Assembly (NCBI RefSeq): GCF_028583545.1
Contig: NZ_CP087106.1
Coordinates: 6,204,580 to 6,268,579, forward strand
DNA: 64,000 bases
DNA from: Methylobacterium sp. NMS14P
Lineage (GTDB): Bacteria > Pseudomonadota > Alphaproteobacteria > Rhizobiales > Beijerinckiaceae
Reading direction: 5' to 3'
The notes under the pieces are model-generated. The model saw only the letters and a program-made list of their open reading frames with translations. It did no database searches and was not told the origin of the DNA. The translations under genes and the position numbers were made by a program. Below are positions 8,893-18,848 of this stretch, in pieces; the stretch's first letter is position 1, and every line of letters starts with the position of its first letter.

Positions 8893-10353
8893 GTGACGGC
8901 GGGGGTCGACAGGCATGAGCTCCGGCAGATCATCGCCGGCCTGAGCGAGGGCGTGATCCTGGTCGAGCCCGACCAGACCATCACGTACGCCAACGAGGCC
9001 GCCCTGGCGATGCACGGCGCCGAGAGCCTCGACGAGCTCGGCCCCACCGTCGACGCCTACCGCGACCGCTTCTGCCTGCGCTACCGCAACCACATCACGC
9101 CAAACCAGTACCCGATCGAGCGCGTGATCGCGGGCGAGCGCTTCCACGACGTCGTGGTCGAGGTGCGGCGGGCCGACAAGCCCGACATGGACTTCGTCCA
9201 CTCGCTGCGCAGCCTGGTGGCCACCGACCGCGACGGCAATCCGAGCTGCCTCGCGCTGATCCTCAAGGACGTGTCCGACCAGTTCGAGGCCGAGGAGCGG
9301 TTCGAGCGCACCTTCAACGCCAACCCGGCCCCGGCCGTGATCACGCGGCTGTCCGACCTGCGCCACGTCAAGGTCAACCACGGCTTCCTGGAGATGACCG
9401 GCTACACCCGCGACGCCGTGATCGGCCGCAGCGCCTACGAGGTCGACGTCCTGGCCGGCGCCCGCAACCGCGACCTCGCCGTCGCGCGGCTCAACGAGGG
9501 CGCCACGATCCCGCAGATGGAGGCCTGCCTCGACCTGCCCGACGGCGGGAGCCGGTTCGTGATCGTCGCCGGCCAGCCGATCGCGATGGGCGACGAGCCG
9601 TGCATGCTGTTCACCTTCGCCGACCTGGAGCTGCGCCGGAAGGCCGAGGCCGCGCTGCGCCAGAGCGAGGAGCGCTTCGCCAAGGCGTTCCGGATGACGC
9701 CGGTGCCGACCGTGCTGGTGCGGGCCGACGACGGTCAGGTCACGGGCGTGAACGAGGCGTTCGGCCGGGTCTTCGGCCTGGGCGAGGACCGCGTCGTCGG
9801 CCGCTCGCTGGAGGAGGCCGGCCTGTGGGTCGCCGACACGCAGCGCCTGCAGGTCGAGGCCGCGCTGGCGCGGCAGGGCTACGTGCTGGGCGTCGAGGTG
9901 TGCCTGCGCCACGAGAGCGGCGCGAGCCTCGACTGCATGGTCTCGGCCGAGCGGGTCGAGATCAACGAGACGGCCTTCGTTCTGCTGGTCCTGCAGGACA
10001 TCACCGAGCGCAAGCACACGGAGCGGGAGCTGTTCGACGCGATCGAGACGGTGATGGCCGACACGTCGTGGTTCAGCCGCGGGCTGATCGAGAAGCTGGC
10101 GAACCTGCGCCGTCCCGGCCGGGAGGCGGGCGACGCGGCGGCGCCGAACCTGACGGTGCGCGAGCGCCAGATCCTCAACCTGATCTGCTCGGGGCTCAGC
10201 GACGACGCGATCGCGCGCAAGCTCGGGCTGTCGCGCAACACGGTGCGCAATCACGGCGCCGCGCTCTACCGCAAGATCGGCATCCACAAGCGCAGCGAGG
10301 CAGTCGTCTGGGGACGCGAGAACGGATTTCCACTGCAAGGGCCCGGTGCATGA
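8893..10353 (+). CDS. multi-PAS LuxR-type transcriptional regulator
   Basis: The 486-aa product has three PAS-like modules at about residues 8–130 (IIAGLSEGVILVEPDQTITYANEAA), 135–250 (FERTFNANPAPAVITRLSDL) and 255–375 (FRMTPVPTVLVRADDGQVTGVNEAF). The C-terminal LuxR helix-turn-helix at about 420–480 includes LTVRERQILNLICSGLSDDAIARKLGLSRNTVRNH-type sequence. There is no kinase or receiver domain, so it is a one-component sensor-regulator; the ligand or cofactor of the PAS domains cannot be read. The start is GTG at 8893. The EcfG-like promoter upstream and the divergent sigma gene suggest it belongs to the general stress regulon. Confidence 0.9.
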   Translation: MTAGVDRHELRQIIAGLSEGVILVEPDQTITYANEAALAMHGAESLDELGPTVDAYRDRFCLRYRNHITPNQYPIERVIAGERFHDVVVEVRRADKPDMDFVHSLRSLVATDRDGNPSCLALILKDVSDQFEAEERFERTFNANPAPAVITRLSDLRHVKVNHGFLEMTGYTRDAVIGRSAYEVDVLAGARNRDLAVARLNEGATIPQMEACLDLPDGGSRFVIVAGQPIAMGDEPCMLFTFADLELRRKAEAALRQSEERFAKAFRMTPVPTVLVRADDGQVTGVNEAFGRVFGLGEDRVVGRSLEEAGLWVADTQRLQVEAALARQGYVLGVEVCLRHESGASLDCMVSAERVEINETAFVLLVLQDITERKHTERELFDAIETVMADTSWFSRGLIEKLANLRRPGREAGDAAAPNLTVRERQILNLICSGLSDDAIARKLGLSRNTVRNHGAALYRKIGIHKRSEAVVWGRENGFPLQGPGA

Positions 10354-10626
10354 GTTTCATCGTACTGTTAATTCAAGACCATTGACCCGCGTGATACGCT
10401 CATCATCTGTGACTCTGTACTGATCACCGGCGGACCGAAGTGTCGGCGGATGGTGACCGCGCGAGAGGCGTCGATCGAAGATGCGACGCTGGCCGGGAGC
10501 CCCTCGGTCGGCGGTGTTCAGATCGCTCGCGGCAGCGAGATTGAAACGAAGTCCAAGTCGTCCAACGGCCCGGCGGGCGGAGGTGCCCGACCGGACATCC
10601 TGACCCACGAGAAGGGAGAGCACGCG

Positions 10627-10809
10627 ATGAGCAGAACGGGCGACAAGATCGAGGGCCTGGCCAACGAGGCGGCGGGCAACGTCAAGCAGGCGGCCGGCAA
10701 GGCAACGGGCAACGACCGGCTGGTGGCCGAGGGCGAGGCGCAGAAGGCCGTCGGCGACGTCGAGGACGGCGCCAGGAACCTCGCCGACAAGATCACCGGA
10801 AAGCACTGA
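10627..10809 (+). CDS. CsbD-like stress protein
   Basis: The 60-aa hydrophilic product starts [20 protein letters not shown] and repeats the G-x-A-x-x-x-x-G pattern of the CsbD family ([20 protein letters not shown]). These small proteins are general-stress-induced in many bacteria; their molecular role is not established. The ATG follows AAGGGAGAG at good spacing. It sits between the PAS/LuxR regulator and the TAXI-like gene, fitting a stress neighbourhood, though I see no clear EcfG promoter directly upstream. Confidence 0.9.
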   Translation: MSRTGDKIEGLANEAAGNVKQAAGKATGNDRLVAEGEAQKAVGDVEDGARNLADKITGKH

Positions 10810-10903
10810 TCCCGACACGGCAGCGCCGGTACCCCGGCGCCGCCTGGTGCCCTCGTCCGGCATGGTGCCGGGCCGGACCACCCAACGCGCGAGAGCAGAG
10901 CCG

Positions 10904-12319
10904 ATGCGGCGCTTCGCCAGTCTCTTCCTGCGTCAGGAACTCGTCTTCCTGGTGCTCGCTATCCTGCTGAGCGTCGGCGCAGGCGTCGCCTACTGGGTGT
11001 CGCGCGCTACCGTTCTGACGATCGCGGTCGCGCCCAAGGACGGGACGGAGCCGGCCCTGATCCAGGCCTACGCGGACGCCCTGGCCAAGCGCCACAAGGA
11101 GATCCGCCTCAAGATCCTGCCCTTCGACGACGTGCGGGACAGTGCCGAGGCACTCCGGGACGGGCGGGTCGATCTCGCGATCGTGCGGCCGGACGTGGAG
11201 CTCCCCGACAACGGCCTGACGCTGGCCATCCTGCGCGACCAGGCGATGATCATCGCCTCGCCGGAGGCGTCCGGGATCGACCGTTTCCCCGACCTCGACC
11301 GCAAGCGCCTCGCGATCCTGGCCCACCGGGACGCCGACGAGGCGCTGATCCGCGCCATGCTGGAGCACTACGGGTTGACGCTGGTCACCACCGAGCCGGA
11401 AAGCGGCCTGCCGCCGCGCCACGTCGCCCTGGTCGAGATGGCCGAGAGCGAACTCGGCGCGGCCATCGCCCGGAAGCGGGTCGACGCGGTGATCTCGGTC
11501 ATCGCGCCGACCGCGCCGACGGCGCAGCGGATCGTCGGCCTCGTTCAGGCGGCCAGCCGCAACCGCAAGATCTCATTCGTGGATGTCGAGAATGCCGAGG
11601 CGATCGTCGCCCGGCTGCCGCGCCTGCAGGTGGTCACCATGCCGGCCGAGACCTTCGGTGGCAGCCCCAAGGTGCCGGCCGACGACGTTCACACGGTCGG
11701 CGCCTCGTACCGGTTGATGGCGCGTTCGAGCCTCGCCCGCTCGGTGGCGGCCGACGTCACCCAGCACCTGTTCGAGCTGCGCAGCGCGATGGCGAACGTC
11801 ACCCCGGCCGCCGACTACGTTCAGGCCCCCGCCTATGACGGGACCGTCGGCGCGACGAGCGCGCGGCTGCCGATCCACCCCGGTGCCGTCGACTATTACG
11901 AGCGCGAGCAGCAGAGCTTCATCGAGCGCTACGAGACCTGGATCTACCTGCTCGCCTTCCTGGGCGGCGGCATCGGCTCCGCGCTCGCCTGGATCGGCCA
12001 GCGCCTGTCACGCCTGCGCCGCGAGCGCGTCGAGGAGGCGACCGACCGCCTGCTGCAGATCCGCCAGGAGGCGCAGGAGACCTCGGATCCGGGGCGTCTC
12101 GAGATCCTGGCGCGGGAGATCGACGATCTCGCGGGCGACATCGCCAAGCATGCCCTGGAGCGGCCGACCGAGGCCCGGACCATGTCGGCGGCGGCCATCG
12201 CCATCGACGCGGCCCGCTCGACGGTGAAGCGCGCCATCGCGACCGGCCGCGGCGCGGATGACGGGTCGGCCCTGGCCGGCAGAGCCGTCGCCGCCGACGC
12301 CGCCCAGACGCCGGCATGA
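10904..12319 (+). CDS. membrane-anchored TAXI-type solute-binding-like protein
   Basis: The 471-aa product has an N-terminal membrane helix at about residues 10–30 (LVFLVLAILLSVGAGVAYWV). A periplasmic domain of about 300 residues resembles TAXI-type TRAP solute receptors (VLTIAVAPKDGTEPALIQAYADAL; DLAIVRPDVELPDNGLTLAIL). A second membrane helix lies near 350–372 (WIYLLAFLGGGIGSALAWIG), followed by a cytoplasmic helical tail rich in Arg/Glu. Classical TAXI receptors are free periplasmic proteins; here two membrane anchors and a cytoplasmic tail suggest a sensor or scaffold. No TRAP permease genes lie nearby. The start ATG at 10904 is chosen because it opens directly into the charged N-terminus of the first helix. 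Confidence 0.8.
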   Translation: MRRFASLFLRQELVFLVLAILLSVGAGVAYWVSRATVLTIAVAPKDGTEPALIQAYADALAKRHKEIRLKILPFDDVRDSAEALRDGRVDLAIVRPDVELPDNGLTLAILRDQAMIIASPEASGIDRFPDLDRKRLAILAHRDADEALIRAMLEHYGLTLVTTEPESGLPPRHVALVEMAESELGAAIARKRVDAVISVIAPTAPTAQRIVGLVQAASRNRKISFVDVENAEAIVARLPRLQVVTMPAETFGGSPKVPADDVHTVGASYRLMARSSLARSVAADVTQHLFELRSAMANVTPAADYVQAPAYDGTVGATSARLPIHPGAVDYYEREQQSFIERYETWIYLLAFLGGGIGSALAWIGQRLSRLRRERVEEATDRLLQIRQEAQETSDPGRLEILAREIDDLAGDIAKHALERPTEARTMSAAAIAIDAARSTVKRAIATGRGADDGSALAGRAVAADAAQTPA

Positions 12320-12383
12320 CCCGTTGCGGCGGCCCACCGCCGTACCACCCGGGCTCCGGCCCGCATCAAGGAAGGACGACGCC

Positions 12384-12860
12384 ATGAGCAAGGGATACCC
12401 CTCGATGACCGCCCTGCTGGGCCTGCTGGCGGTGGCCGGCTACCAGAACCGCGACCGGATCGCCGAGTGGCTCGGCGGCCACGCCAAGGACGCGGGGCGG
12501 TCGCCGGCCCCGCAGGTCCCGCCCGCGACGGGGTCGACGATCCCGGCGAACCTGGATCGCCTCCTCGGTGGCGCCAGCGCGGGGGGCGTCGGCGGCCTCA
12601 TCGCCGGTGGCCTGACCGAACTGGTCGATCATTTCACCAAGGGCGGCCACGCCGAGACGGCGCAGTCCTGGATCAACCACGGCCCGAACCGCGACATCCC
12701 GACCACCGATCTGGAGCGCGCCATCGGGCCGGACACGCTGGCGGCCCTGGAGCAGCGGACCGGCCTGAGCAAGAGCGAGCTGCTGGCGCGCCTCTCGCGC
12801 GACCTGCCGTCGGCCATCGACCGCTACTCGCCGGACGGACGTCTGCCGGCCTTCAGCTGA
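12384..12860 (+). CDS. YidB/DUF937-like protein
   Basis: The 158-aa product has a hydrophobic N-terminus (MTALLGLLAVAGYQ), a Gly-rich segment (LLGGASAGGVGGLIAGGLTELVDHF) and a C-terminal helical region (QSWINHGPNRDIPTTDLERAIG, then LSKSELLARLSRDLPSAID). The 'W...G.N..I....l...iG...l..la...g.s.......ls..LP' pattern is that of the YidB/DUF937 family. Function is not established. A strong ribosome-binding site (AAGGAAGGACG) precedes the ATG. It follows the TAXI-like gene by 64 bases and may be co-transcribed. Confidence 0.85.
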   Translation: MSKGYPSMTALLGLLAVAGYQNRDRIAEWLGGHAKDAGRSPAPQVPPATGSTIPANLDRLLGGASAGGVGGLIAGGLTELVDHFTKGGHAETAQSWINHGPNRDIPTTDLERAIGPDTLAALEQRTGLSKSELLARLSRDLPSAIDRYSPDGRLPAFS

Positions 12861-12873
12861 TCCACCTCGTCGA

Positions 12874-12905
12874 GGTCGTCGCGGCGGCGCCGCCGCGACG
12901 ACCTG
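12874..12905. terminator. perfect palindromic hairpin between convergent genes
   Basis: A 32-base perfect palindrome (AGGTCGTCGCGGCGGC and its complement) lies between the stop codons of the YidB-like gene and the minus-strand binding-protein gene. It lacks a T-run but is well placed as a bidirectional terminator. Confidence 0.55.
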
Positions 12906-12911
12906 CGGCCG

Positions 12912-13898
12912 CTACTCGACCAGCTCGTCCACCTTCGCCATCAGCGAGGGCGAGATGGTCAACCCCAGGGTGGCGGCCGTCGTCAGGTTGAGCAGTGTGA
13001 TGAAGCGCTCGCTCGCCTGCACCGGCAGGTCGCCGACCACCGCGCCGCGCAGGATCCGGTCGACGTAGCCGGCCGCCCGCTGCACATCCTGCTCGACGCT
13101 GGTCGTGTAGGCGGCGAGCCCGCCGAGGCGGACCGGCGCCGCGTAGGCGTAGACGGCCGGCAGACGGTAGGTTGCCGCCAGGTCAACGATCCGCTGGCCG
13201 TACACGCCGGTCACCGCGTCCGGCAGGGCGATGAGGCCGCCCTTCGGCTTGGTCCCGAATTCCGCGATCGCCGCCTCGATCTCCGCGGCGTCGTGCACGC
13301 CGGCGATCCGGGCGTCGATCCCGAGTTCGGGGCCGATCCGGGCCATCTCGGCCGTGTAACCGGCGAGGCGCGCCCGGTAATCGGGGTTGATCAGGGCGAG
13401 GGCCCGCGTCACGCCGGGGCTGAGTTCCTTCAGGAGCTGCAGCCACTTGCCGACGAGGACGAAGTCGAAATTGGTGAAGCCGGTGAGGTTCCCCCCGGGC
13501 CGCGACAGGTTGGTCACGAAGCCGCCGCCGACCGGGTCCTGAAGCATCATGAAGACGACCGGAACCGTCGTGGTCGCCCGCTGGAGCGCGGTCGCGCCGA
13601 CGACGCCCTGAGCGAGCACCACGTCGGGCTTGCGCGCGAGGATCTCCTCCGCCTGAACGCGCATCCGCTCGGCGTCGCCGTTGCCGTACTGCAGGTCGAC
13701 GGTGAGGTTCTGCCCCCAGATCCAGCCGGCCCGCTTGAGGCTCTCCTTCAGCGTGTCGACGATGACGGGACTGTCGGGATGCGCTTCGCCGTAGACCAGC
13801 AGGATTCCCAGGCGACGCTGACCTCTCGCCTGCCCCGAGGCGAGGGCCGGCCAAGCGGTCGCGCCGCCGAGGCCCGCGATGACGTCGCGCCGTCTCAT
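12912..13898 (-). CDS. ABC-type substrate-binding protein (ABC_sub_bind/TrpX-like)
   Basis: The 328-aa product has a twin-arginine-like or Sec leader (MRRRDVIAGLGGATAWPALA, cleavage near ASGQA) followed by a two-lobed periplasmic binding fold of the ABC_sub_bind type. GQRRLGILLVYGEAHPDS opens lobe 1; VVLAQGVVGATALQRATTTVPVVFMMLQDPVGGGFV is the typical mid-lobe block. Such proteins bind amino acids or other small ligands for ABC importers, but no permease or ATPase is adjacent. A related binding protein (17734–18711) heads the neighbouring signalling operon and shares the C-terminal 'LTISPSLMAKVDELVE'-type ending. The ATG at 13898 has a GGGAGA ribosome-binding site; an upstream GTG at 13919 is less likely. 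Confidence 0.88.
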   Translation of the reverse strand: MRRRDVIAGLGGATAWPALASGQARGQRRLGILLVYGEAHPDSPVIVDTLKESLKRAGWIWGQNLTVDLQYGNGDAERMRVQAEEILARKPDVVLAQGVVGATALQRATTTVPVVFMMLQDPVGGGFVTNLSRPGGNLTGFTNFDFVLVGKWLQLLKELSPGVTRALALINPDYRARLAGYTAEMARIGPELGIDARIAGVHDAAEIEAAIAEFGTKPKGGLIALPDAVTGVYGQRIVDLAATYRLPAVYAYAAPVRLGGLAAYTTSVEQDVQRAAGYVDRILRGAVVGDLPVQASERFITLLNLTTAATLGLTISPSLMAKVDELVE

Positions 13899-14037
13899 GC
13901 GCCGGTCTCCCGCCTTCACCCGTTCCGAGCGGCGCCGATCGGCAGGGAATCCGACCGGCGCCCGGGGACCGTAATAGGCGCTGCCTTAAGGTGGGGCTAT
14001 CGGGGCGCGACAGGGGAGCCCTGCCGGGGCGCGGGGC

Positions 14038-15303
14038 TCAGCGGACCTCGACCCGACTGCCGCTGCTGCCGTTCAGCAGGCGCTTCAGGTGGAAGGCCGC
14101 GACCCCGTCGTCGGGGCGCAGCCCGACCAGGGCCGCGAAGGCGGCGAGGGCGCCGGCCTCCCCGGCATCGAGCTTCGCGTAGGCGTCCTGATACTGGGCG
14201 AGCAGCGCGTCGGCGTAGGCCGCCTCTGTCAGGGGTTCGTACGCGCGCAGGGCCGTCTGCTTGCCGCGCAGGAGCAGGTCGCCGAGGGGGCGGCCGCGGA
14301 ACTGGCCGGCGCGGATCACGACCGCGTCGCTCACGCAGATCCGGGTGCCGAAGGCCTTGTTGGCGTTCTCCAGACGGGCGGCGGTGTTGATGGTGTCACC
14401 GTAGGCCGTGTAGTCGAAGTACCGGCCGCCGCCGAAATTGCCCACGATCGCCGGGCCGGCATGGACGCCGATCCGCGTGACGCCGATCTCGATCCCGCGC
14501 TCGCGCCAGCGCCCGCGGAAGCCCTCGGCCGCCTCGTCCAGCGCGAGGGCGCAGGCCACGGCCCGGGCCGCGTGGTCCGGCTGGTCCCCCGGCGCGCCGA
14601 ACAGCACGTGCAGGGCGTCGCCGACGATCTTGGCGACCGTCCCCTCGTGGGCGAAGACCACGTCGGTCATCTCGGCGAAGTAGCCGTTGAGGATCTCGGC
14701 GAGCTGCGCCGGGTCGAGGCTCTCCACCAGGCTGGTGAAGCCGGCGATGTCGGTGAACAGGGAGGCCACGTCGCGGCGGTGCCCGCCGAGCTCGAGACCG
14801 GACGCGTCCCCGGCGAGCCGCTCGGCGAGGTTGGGCGAGAAATACCGGGCCAGGGAGGCGTGGGCCCGCTCGGCGAGCGATTGCCGCCGCCGCCCCTCGC
14901 GCAGCTCCGCGACGTGGCGCAGCGTCCGCTCGATCGTCGTCTCGAGGTCCGCGAAGTCGATCGGCTTGGTCAGGAAGTCGAAGGCGCCCCGGTTCATCGC
15001 CGTGCGGATGTTCGCCATGTCGCCGTAGGCCGAGACGATGATGATCGAGGGGCGCTCGGCGAGGTCCTGCAGCTTGGCGAGCAGGGTCAGCCCGTCCATC
15101 CGCGGCATGTTGATGTCGGACACGACCAGATCGACGTCGCGGCTCTCCGCGAGGCGGTCCAGCGCCTCCTGCCCGTCATGGGCGAACAGGAACGTGACGA
15201 GCCCCTGGCGGATCTGACGGCGGAACTTCTGGGTGATCAGCGCCTCGAGATCCGGCTCGTCGTCGACGACGAGGATCTTGGCGCTCGGCGCGCCGGGGGT
15301 CAT
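14038..15303 (-). CDS. receiver domain–class III adenylate/guanylate cyclase
   Basis: The 421-aa product makes a cyclic nucleotide under phosphorelay control. Residues 8–125 are a receiver domain ([29 protein letters not shown] with the phospho-acceptor Asp; a KPIDF block). A helical linker leads to a class III cyclase domain at about 195–375: [18 protein letters not shown] holds the first metal Asp, [12 protein letters not shown] the second, with a Lys that favours ATP, and [16 protein letters not shown] the adenine-pocket and transition-state residues. All key residues are present, so it is probably an active adenylate cyclase. Its ATG overlaps the stop of the upstream receiver gene by 4 bases, the last step of a four-gene operon. 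Confidence 0.92.
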   Translation of the reverse strand: MTPGAPSAKILVVDDEPDLEALITQKFRRQIRQGLVTFLFAHDGQEALDRLAESRDVDLVVSDINMPRMDGLTLLAKLQDLAERPSIIIVSAYGDMANIRTAMNRGAFDFLTKPIDFADLETTIERTLRHVAELREGRRRQSLAERAHASLARYFSPNLAERLAGDASGLELGGHRRDVASLFTDIAGFTSLVESLDPAQLAEILNGYFAEMTDVVFAHEGTVAKIVGDALHVLFGAPGDQPDHAARAVACALALDEAAEGFRGRWRERGIEIGVTRIGVHAGPAIVGNFGGGRYFDYTAYGDTINTAARLENANKAFGTRICVSDAVVIRAGQFRGRPLGDLLLRGKQTALRAYEPLTEAAYADALLAQYQDAYAKLDAGEAGALAAFAALVGLRPDDGVAAFHLKRLLNGSSGSRVEVR

Positions 15304-15698
15304 TCGGTCCCCGCGAAGGCGGACAGCCGGCGATCGATCTCGGCCTTCAGCACGGCGAAGTCGATCGGCTTGGTAATCAGGCCCACGGCGCCGGCGGCGC
15401 GGACCTTCTCGCGCGTCTCCGCGTCGCCGTAGGCGGTGATCATGATCACCGGCACGTCGGGCCGCGCGGCGCGCACCAGGGGCAGCAATTCGAGGCCGGT
15501 CATCCCGGGCATGTTGATGTCCGACAGCATCAGGATCAGGCTCGGCTCGTTGGCGCCGTTGATCCGCTCCAGGGCTTCCGCCGCCGAGTGCGCGAAGGCC
15601 ATCGCGAAGCGTCCGGCGCGCAGTTCGCGGCGGAACTGCTGCCGGAACAGGTCCGTCACGTCGGGTTCGTCGTCGACGACGAGGATCAGGACGTTCAT
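15300..15698 (-). CDS. single-domain response regulator
   Basis: The 132-aa receiver domain protein has no output domain. [15 protein letters not shown] holds the acidic pocket, [17 protein letters not shown] the phospho-acceptor Asp, [13 protein letters not shown] the switch Thr region, and [16 protein letters not shown] the conserved Lys. It overlaps the histidine kinase gene upstream and the receiver–cyclase gene downstream by ATGA junctions. It may act as a phosphate sink or intermediate between the kinase and the cyclase. Confidence 0.92.
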   Translation of the reverse strand: MNVLILVVDDEPDVTDLFRQQFRRELRAGRFAMAFAHSAAEALERINGANEPSLILMLSDINMPGMTGLELLPLVRAARPDVPVIMITAYGDAETREKVRAAGAVGLITKPIDFAVLKAEIDRRLSAFAGTE

Positions 15699-17737
15699 GG
15701 CTGGCTCTCGGTCTCGGTCGCCGGCTCTGTCGCCGGCTGAGGCGGCGCGGCCGGCGTAACACTCTGGCGCGGCAGGGTGATGATGAATTCCGTGAAGGCA
15801 CCCGGTTCCGTGGCGACGTCAACCGTCCCGCCGTGCTGCTTGACGAGGATGTCGTGGCTCAGCGACAGGCCGAGCCCCGTTCCCTCGCCGGCCGGCTTGG
15901 TGGTGAAGAACGGGTCGAACATCTTGGCCTTGACGCTGTCGGGGATGCCGGTGCCGTTGTCGCGCACGCGGACCTCGACGCTGTCGCCCCGGTCCCGGGT
16001 GGCGACCGAGAGCGTCGGTTCGTAGCCGGGATCGCCCTCGGCGGCCCGCTTCTCGGTGGCGTAGAATCCGTTCGACATCAGGTTCAGGAGGACCCGCGTG
16101 ATCTCCTGGGGGTACAGGTCGGCGAGGCCGGCCGCCGGATCGTAGTCGCGCACGAGGGTCACGTTGAAGCCGGGTTTCGCCGCACGGGCCCCGTGATAGG
16201 CAAGATTCAGGCTCTCCTCGACCAGCGCGTTGACCTCGACCGGGCGGTGCTCGCCGGACCCGGTGCGCGAGTGCAGCAGCATGTTCTTGACGATCGAGTC
16301 CGCGCGCTTGCCGTGCTGGACGACCTTCTCGAGATTGCCCTTGAGCAGGCCGGCGAGCTCCTCGACCTCCGCGCGCGTGTCCGGATCGAGGGCGGTCGGT
16401 TCGAGCACCTCGCGCAGCTCGTCCACCAGCTCGTTCGAGAGCGACGCGAAGTTGTTGACGAAGTTGAGCGGGTTCTTGATCTCGTGGGCGATGCCGGCGG
16501 TGAGCTGTCCGAGCGAGGCGAGCTTCTCGGACTGGACGAGCCGACTCTGCGCCCGCTGGAGATCGTCGAGCGACTGGTTGAGGTCGCGGGTCCGCTCCTC
16601 CACCTTGGCCTCAAGCGTCTCGTAGGAATCCTGAACCCGGCTCGCCATCGTGTTGAACCGGTGCGCGAGGGTCTCGATCTCGTCGCCGGTGCGGATCACG
16701 ATGCGCTCGGACAGGTCGCCCGCGCCGAACCGCTCCGCCCCGTTCTCGAGCTCGCGGATGGGCACGACCATGCGCCGGGCCAGGAAGGTGCCCGCCACCG
16801 CCGCCAGCAGGACGCCGAGACCCATCAGTGAGGTGGTCTGGATCACGGATTCGAGCGCCGGCCCCATGGCGTCGCGCAGCGATTCCTGCACGAACACGAT
16901 CCAGTCGACCCGCGGGATCGTGGCGTGTGCCGCCAGCACCCAGCCGCCGTCGATGCCGGTGGTGATCTCGTAGTCCTGACCGGCCATCCGGGAGCCGGGC
17001 AGGGCCACCGCGACCTCGGGCAGGCCGGACAGGTCGGTGTCGCGCAGGACGAGGCTCAGATCCGGGTGCGCGATCAGTCGCCCGGTCGCCGTCGTCACGA
17101 AGGCGTAGCCGTGCTCGCCGACATTGATCGCGCTGACCACGTCCCAGATCAGCTTCAGATTGACTTCCGCGACGGTCACGCCCGGGTCGCGGCCGGCATG
17201 GGCCACCGAGACGGTCATGTACGGCTCGGACCCGCGCCGGAAGTAGACCGGGCCGAACCACGTCTTCTGGGCGAGCGCCTGGGTGAAACGCGGCGTGGTC
17301 GAGAAATCCTTGCCGCTCGCGACGGCGTCGGGCTCCAGCCGCGAGACGCGCAGCTGCTCCTTCCCGGCCGGATCGAGGTACGCCACCTCCGTGATGGCCG
17401 GCGCCTGGCGCAGAAGACGGATGAAGTCGTAGCGCTGCTGCTCGGGCGAGACTCGCCGCCACTCGGCGCGGGTCGTCCAGCCGATCTGGCTCTCGATCGA
17501 GGACAGGAAGGCGTCGACGCGCTCGGCGGCGGCGCGCGCCTTGGTGCGCTGCGTCTCGATCGCGGTCCGCTTGGCGTCCTGGTAGTTCAGCGTCAGGTCG
17601 ACGGCGCCGTTGATGAGCAGCACGAGGCTGACGAGGCCCACGAAGGCCACCGCGAACTTCCCCGCGAGCGGCAGGCGGAACCACCGCGGCGGCGGTGTCG
17701 CGGCCGGCGGGGCGGCGAGCGGGCGCGGCGCCGTCAT
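15695..17737 (-). CDS. Cache-domain sensor histidine kinase
   Basis: The 680-aa product is an inner-membrane sensor. A first membrane helix ([19 protein letters not shown], about residues 28–46) leads to a periplasmic domain of about 260 residues with double-Cache features ([43 protein letters not shown]). A second helix near 310–330 is followed by HAMP ([20 protein letters not shown]), a coiled coil, the H-box [19 protein letters not shown] near residue 415, and an ATPase domain ([41 protein letters not shown]). Its ATG overlaps the end of the binding-protein gene, so the periplasmic protein and kinase are probably translationally coupled. The H-box type usually pairs with complex phosphorelays. 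Confidence 0.94.
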   Translation of the reverse strand: MTAPRPLAAPPAATPPPRWFRLPLAGKFAVAFVGLVSLVLLINGAVDLTLNYQDAKRTAIETQRTKARAAAERVDAFLSSIESQIGWTTRAEWRRVSPEQQRYDFIRLLRQAPAITEVAYLDPAGKEQLRVSRLEPDAVASGKDFSTTPRFTQALAQKTWFGPVYFRRGSEPYMTVSVAHAGRDPGVTVAEVNLKLIWDVVSAINVGEHGYAFVTTATGRLIAHPDLSLVLRDTDLSGLPEVAVALPGSRMAGQDYEITTGIDGGWVLAAHATIPRVDWIVFVQESLRDAMGPALESVIQTTSLMGLGVLLAAVAGTFLARRMVVPIRELENGAERFGAGDLSERIVIRTGDEIETLAHRFNTMASRVQDSYETLEAKVEERTRDLNQSLDDLQRAQSRLVQSEKLASLGQLTAGIAHEIKNPLNFVNNFASLSNELVDELREVLEPTALDPDTRAEVEELAGLLKGNLEKVVQHGKRADSIVKNMLLHSRTGSGEHRPVEVNALVEESLNLAYHGARAAKPGFNVTLVRDYDPAAGLADLYPQEITRVLLNLMSNGFYATEKRAAEGDPGYEPTLSVATRDRGDSVEVRVRDNGTGIPDSVKAKMFDPFFTTKPAGEGTGLGLSLSHDILVKQHGGTVDVATEPGAFTEFIITLPRQSVTPAAPPQPATEPATETESQP

Positions 17738-18711
17738 TCGACGATCTCGTCCGCCTGGGCCAGGAGCGCCGACGAGATGGTCACGCCCATGCTGCGGGCC
17801 GTCTTGAGGTTCACGATGAAGTCGAACTTCGTGGGTGCCTGGACCGGCAGGGTCGCGGGGTTCTCGCCGCGCAGGATCCGGCCGACATAGGCGGCGGCCC
17901 GGCGGACCGTCTCCACCGGATCCGGTCCGTACGACATCAGGCCGCCCCGGTAGGCGAAGCGCCGGATCGCGAAGACCGCCGGGACCCGGAGGCTCGTGGT
18001 GAGCGCGACGATGTGGTCGCCGTTGGCCTCGCTGAACGTGCCTGGCGCCACGATCAGGCCCCCGTCGCCCCGCCGCGCCAGATCGGCGATGACGGGCTCG
18101 ATGTCGGCCGCCGTGTCGATTTTCACCACCGCGGGCTCGATCCCGAGCGCGGCCGCGGTGGTGCGGAACGGCTCGGCGTAGAGGTTCTCGCCGCGGATCT
18201 CGGTGCTCGGATTGGACAGGAGCGTGACGCGCCTGAGGCTCGGGACGGCCTCCCTGAGGGCCGCCACCCATTTCCCGCCCAGCGGCGCCTCGTAGAGCGT
18301 GAAGCCGGTGATGTTGCCGCCCGGGCGCTGGAGGCTCTCCACGAACCCGAAGCGGACCGGGTTCGAGGCGCCGACGAACACGATCGGGATCTGCTTCGTC
18401 AGCGCCGCCACGGCCGTGAGCTGCGCGCTGAGGTAGGCGAAGATCACATGCGGCTGTGCGGCCACGAGTTCGGTCGCCAGGAGGCGCGTGCGCTCGCGGT
18501 CGGCCCCGGTCCAGCGATCGTCGACCCGCTGATCCGGATGACCGTGATCGCGCAGCCCGGCGTGGAACGACTCCGCCAGGACCCGGCCCTCGGGATCGCC
18601 CTCCGCGAAGGGCCAGAGAGCCGCAACATGGGCCTGACCCTGCGCCAGCGCGGCGCGCGGCCACCCGGCGAGCGCCACGGGCAACCCAGCCAGTACGGTT
18701 CGCCGCCTCAT
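17734..18711 (-). CDS. ABC-type substrate-binding protein heading a signalling operon
   Basis: The 325-aa product has a leader with RRRT (MRRRTVLAGLPVALAGWPRA, cleavage near ALAQG) and a two-lobed ABC_sub_bind fold (HVIFAYLSAQLTAVAALTKQ; IPIVFVGASNPVRFGFVESL; GGNITGFTLYEAPLGGKW). Its stop overlaps the start of the histidine kinase by 4 bases, and no transporter genes are present. This suggests it supplies the kinase with a ligand signal rather than feeding an importer; that role is inference. A second in-frame ATG at 18729 is possible. It is a paralogue of the binding protein at 12912–13898. Confidence 0.9.
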   Translation of the reverse strand: MRRRTVLAGLPVALAGWPRAALAQGQAHVAALWPFAEGDPEGRVLAESFHAGLRDHGHPDQRVDDRWTGADRERTRLLATELVAAQPHVIFAYLSAQLTAVAALTKQIPIVFVGASNPVRFGFVESLQRPGGNITGFTLYEAPLGGKWVAALREAVPSLRRVTLLSNPSTEIRGENLYAEPFRTTAAALGIEPAVVKIDTAADIEPVIADLARRGDGGLIVAPGTFSEANGDHIVALTTSLRVPAVFAIRRFAYRGGLMSYGPDPVETVRRAAAYVGRILRGENPATLPVQAPTKFDFIVNLKTARSMGVTISSALLAQADEIVE

Positions 18712-18748
18712 CCGACCATCGCGCCACATCCCCGCCCACGGCCCCGCC

Positions 18749-18766
18749 GCGCGGTCCGGACCGCGC
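18749..18766. terminator. palindrome downstream of the TonB receptor gene
   Basis: A perfect 18-base palindrome (GCGCGGTCC and its complement) lies in the 137-base gap between the TonB-dependent receptor stop and the binding-protein start, both on the minus strand. It may separate the two transcription units; no T-run is seen. Confidence 0.4.
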
Positions 18767-18848
18767 GCCTCGGGCCGGCCCTGCGATCGACCGCCGGAGC
18801 ATAGTGCAGGCTCGACTTCGACACCACGCGCGAGCCTTCGCGCGGTTA

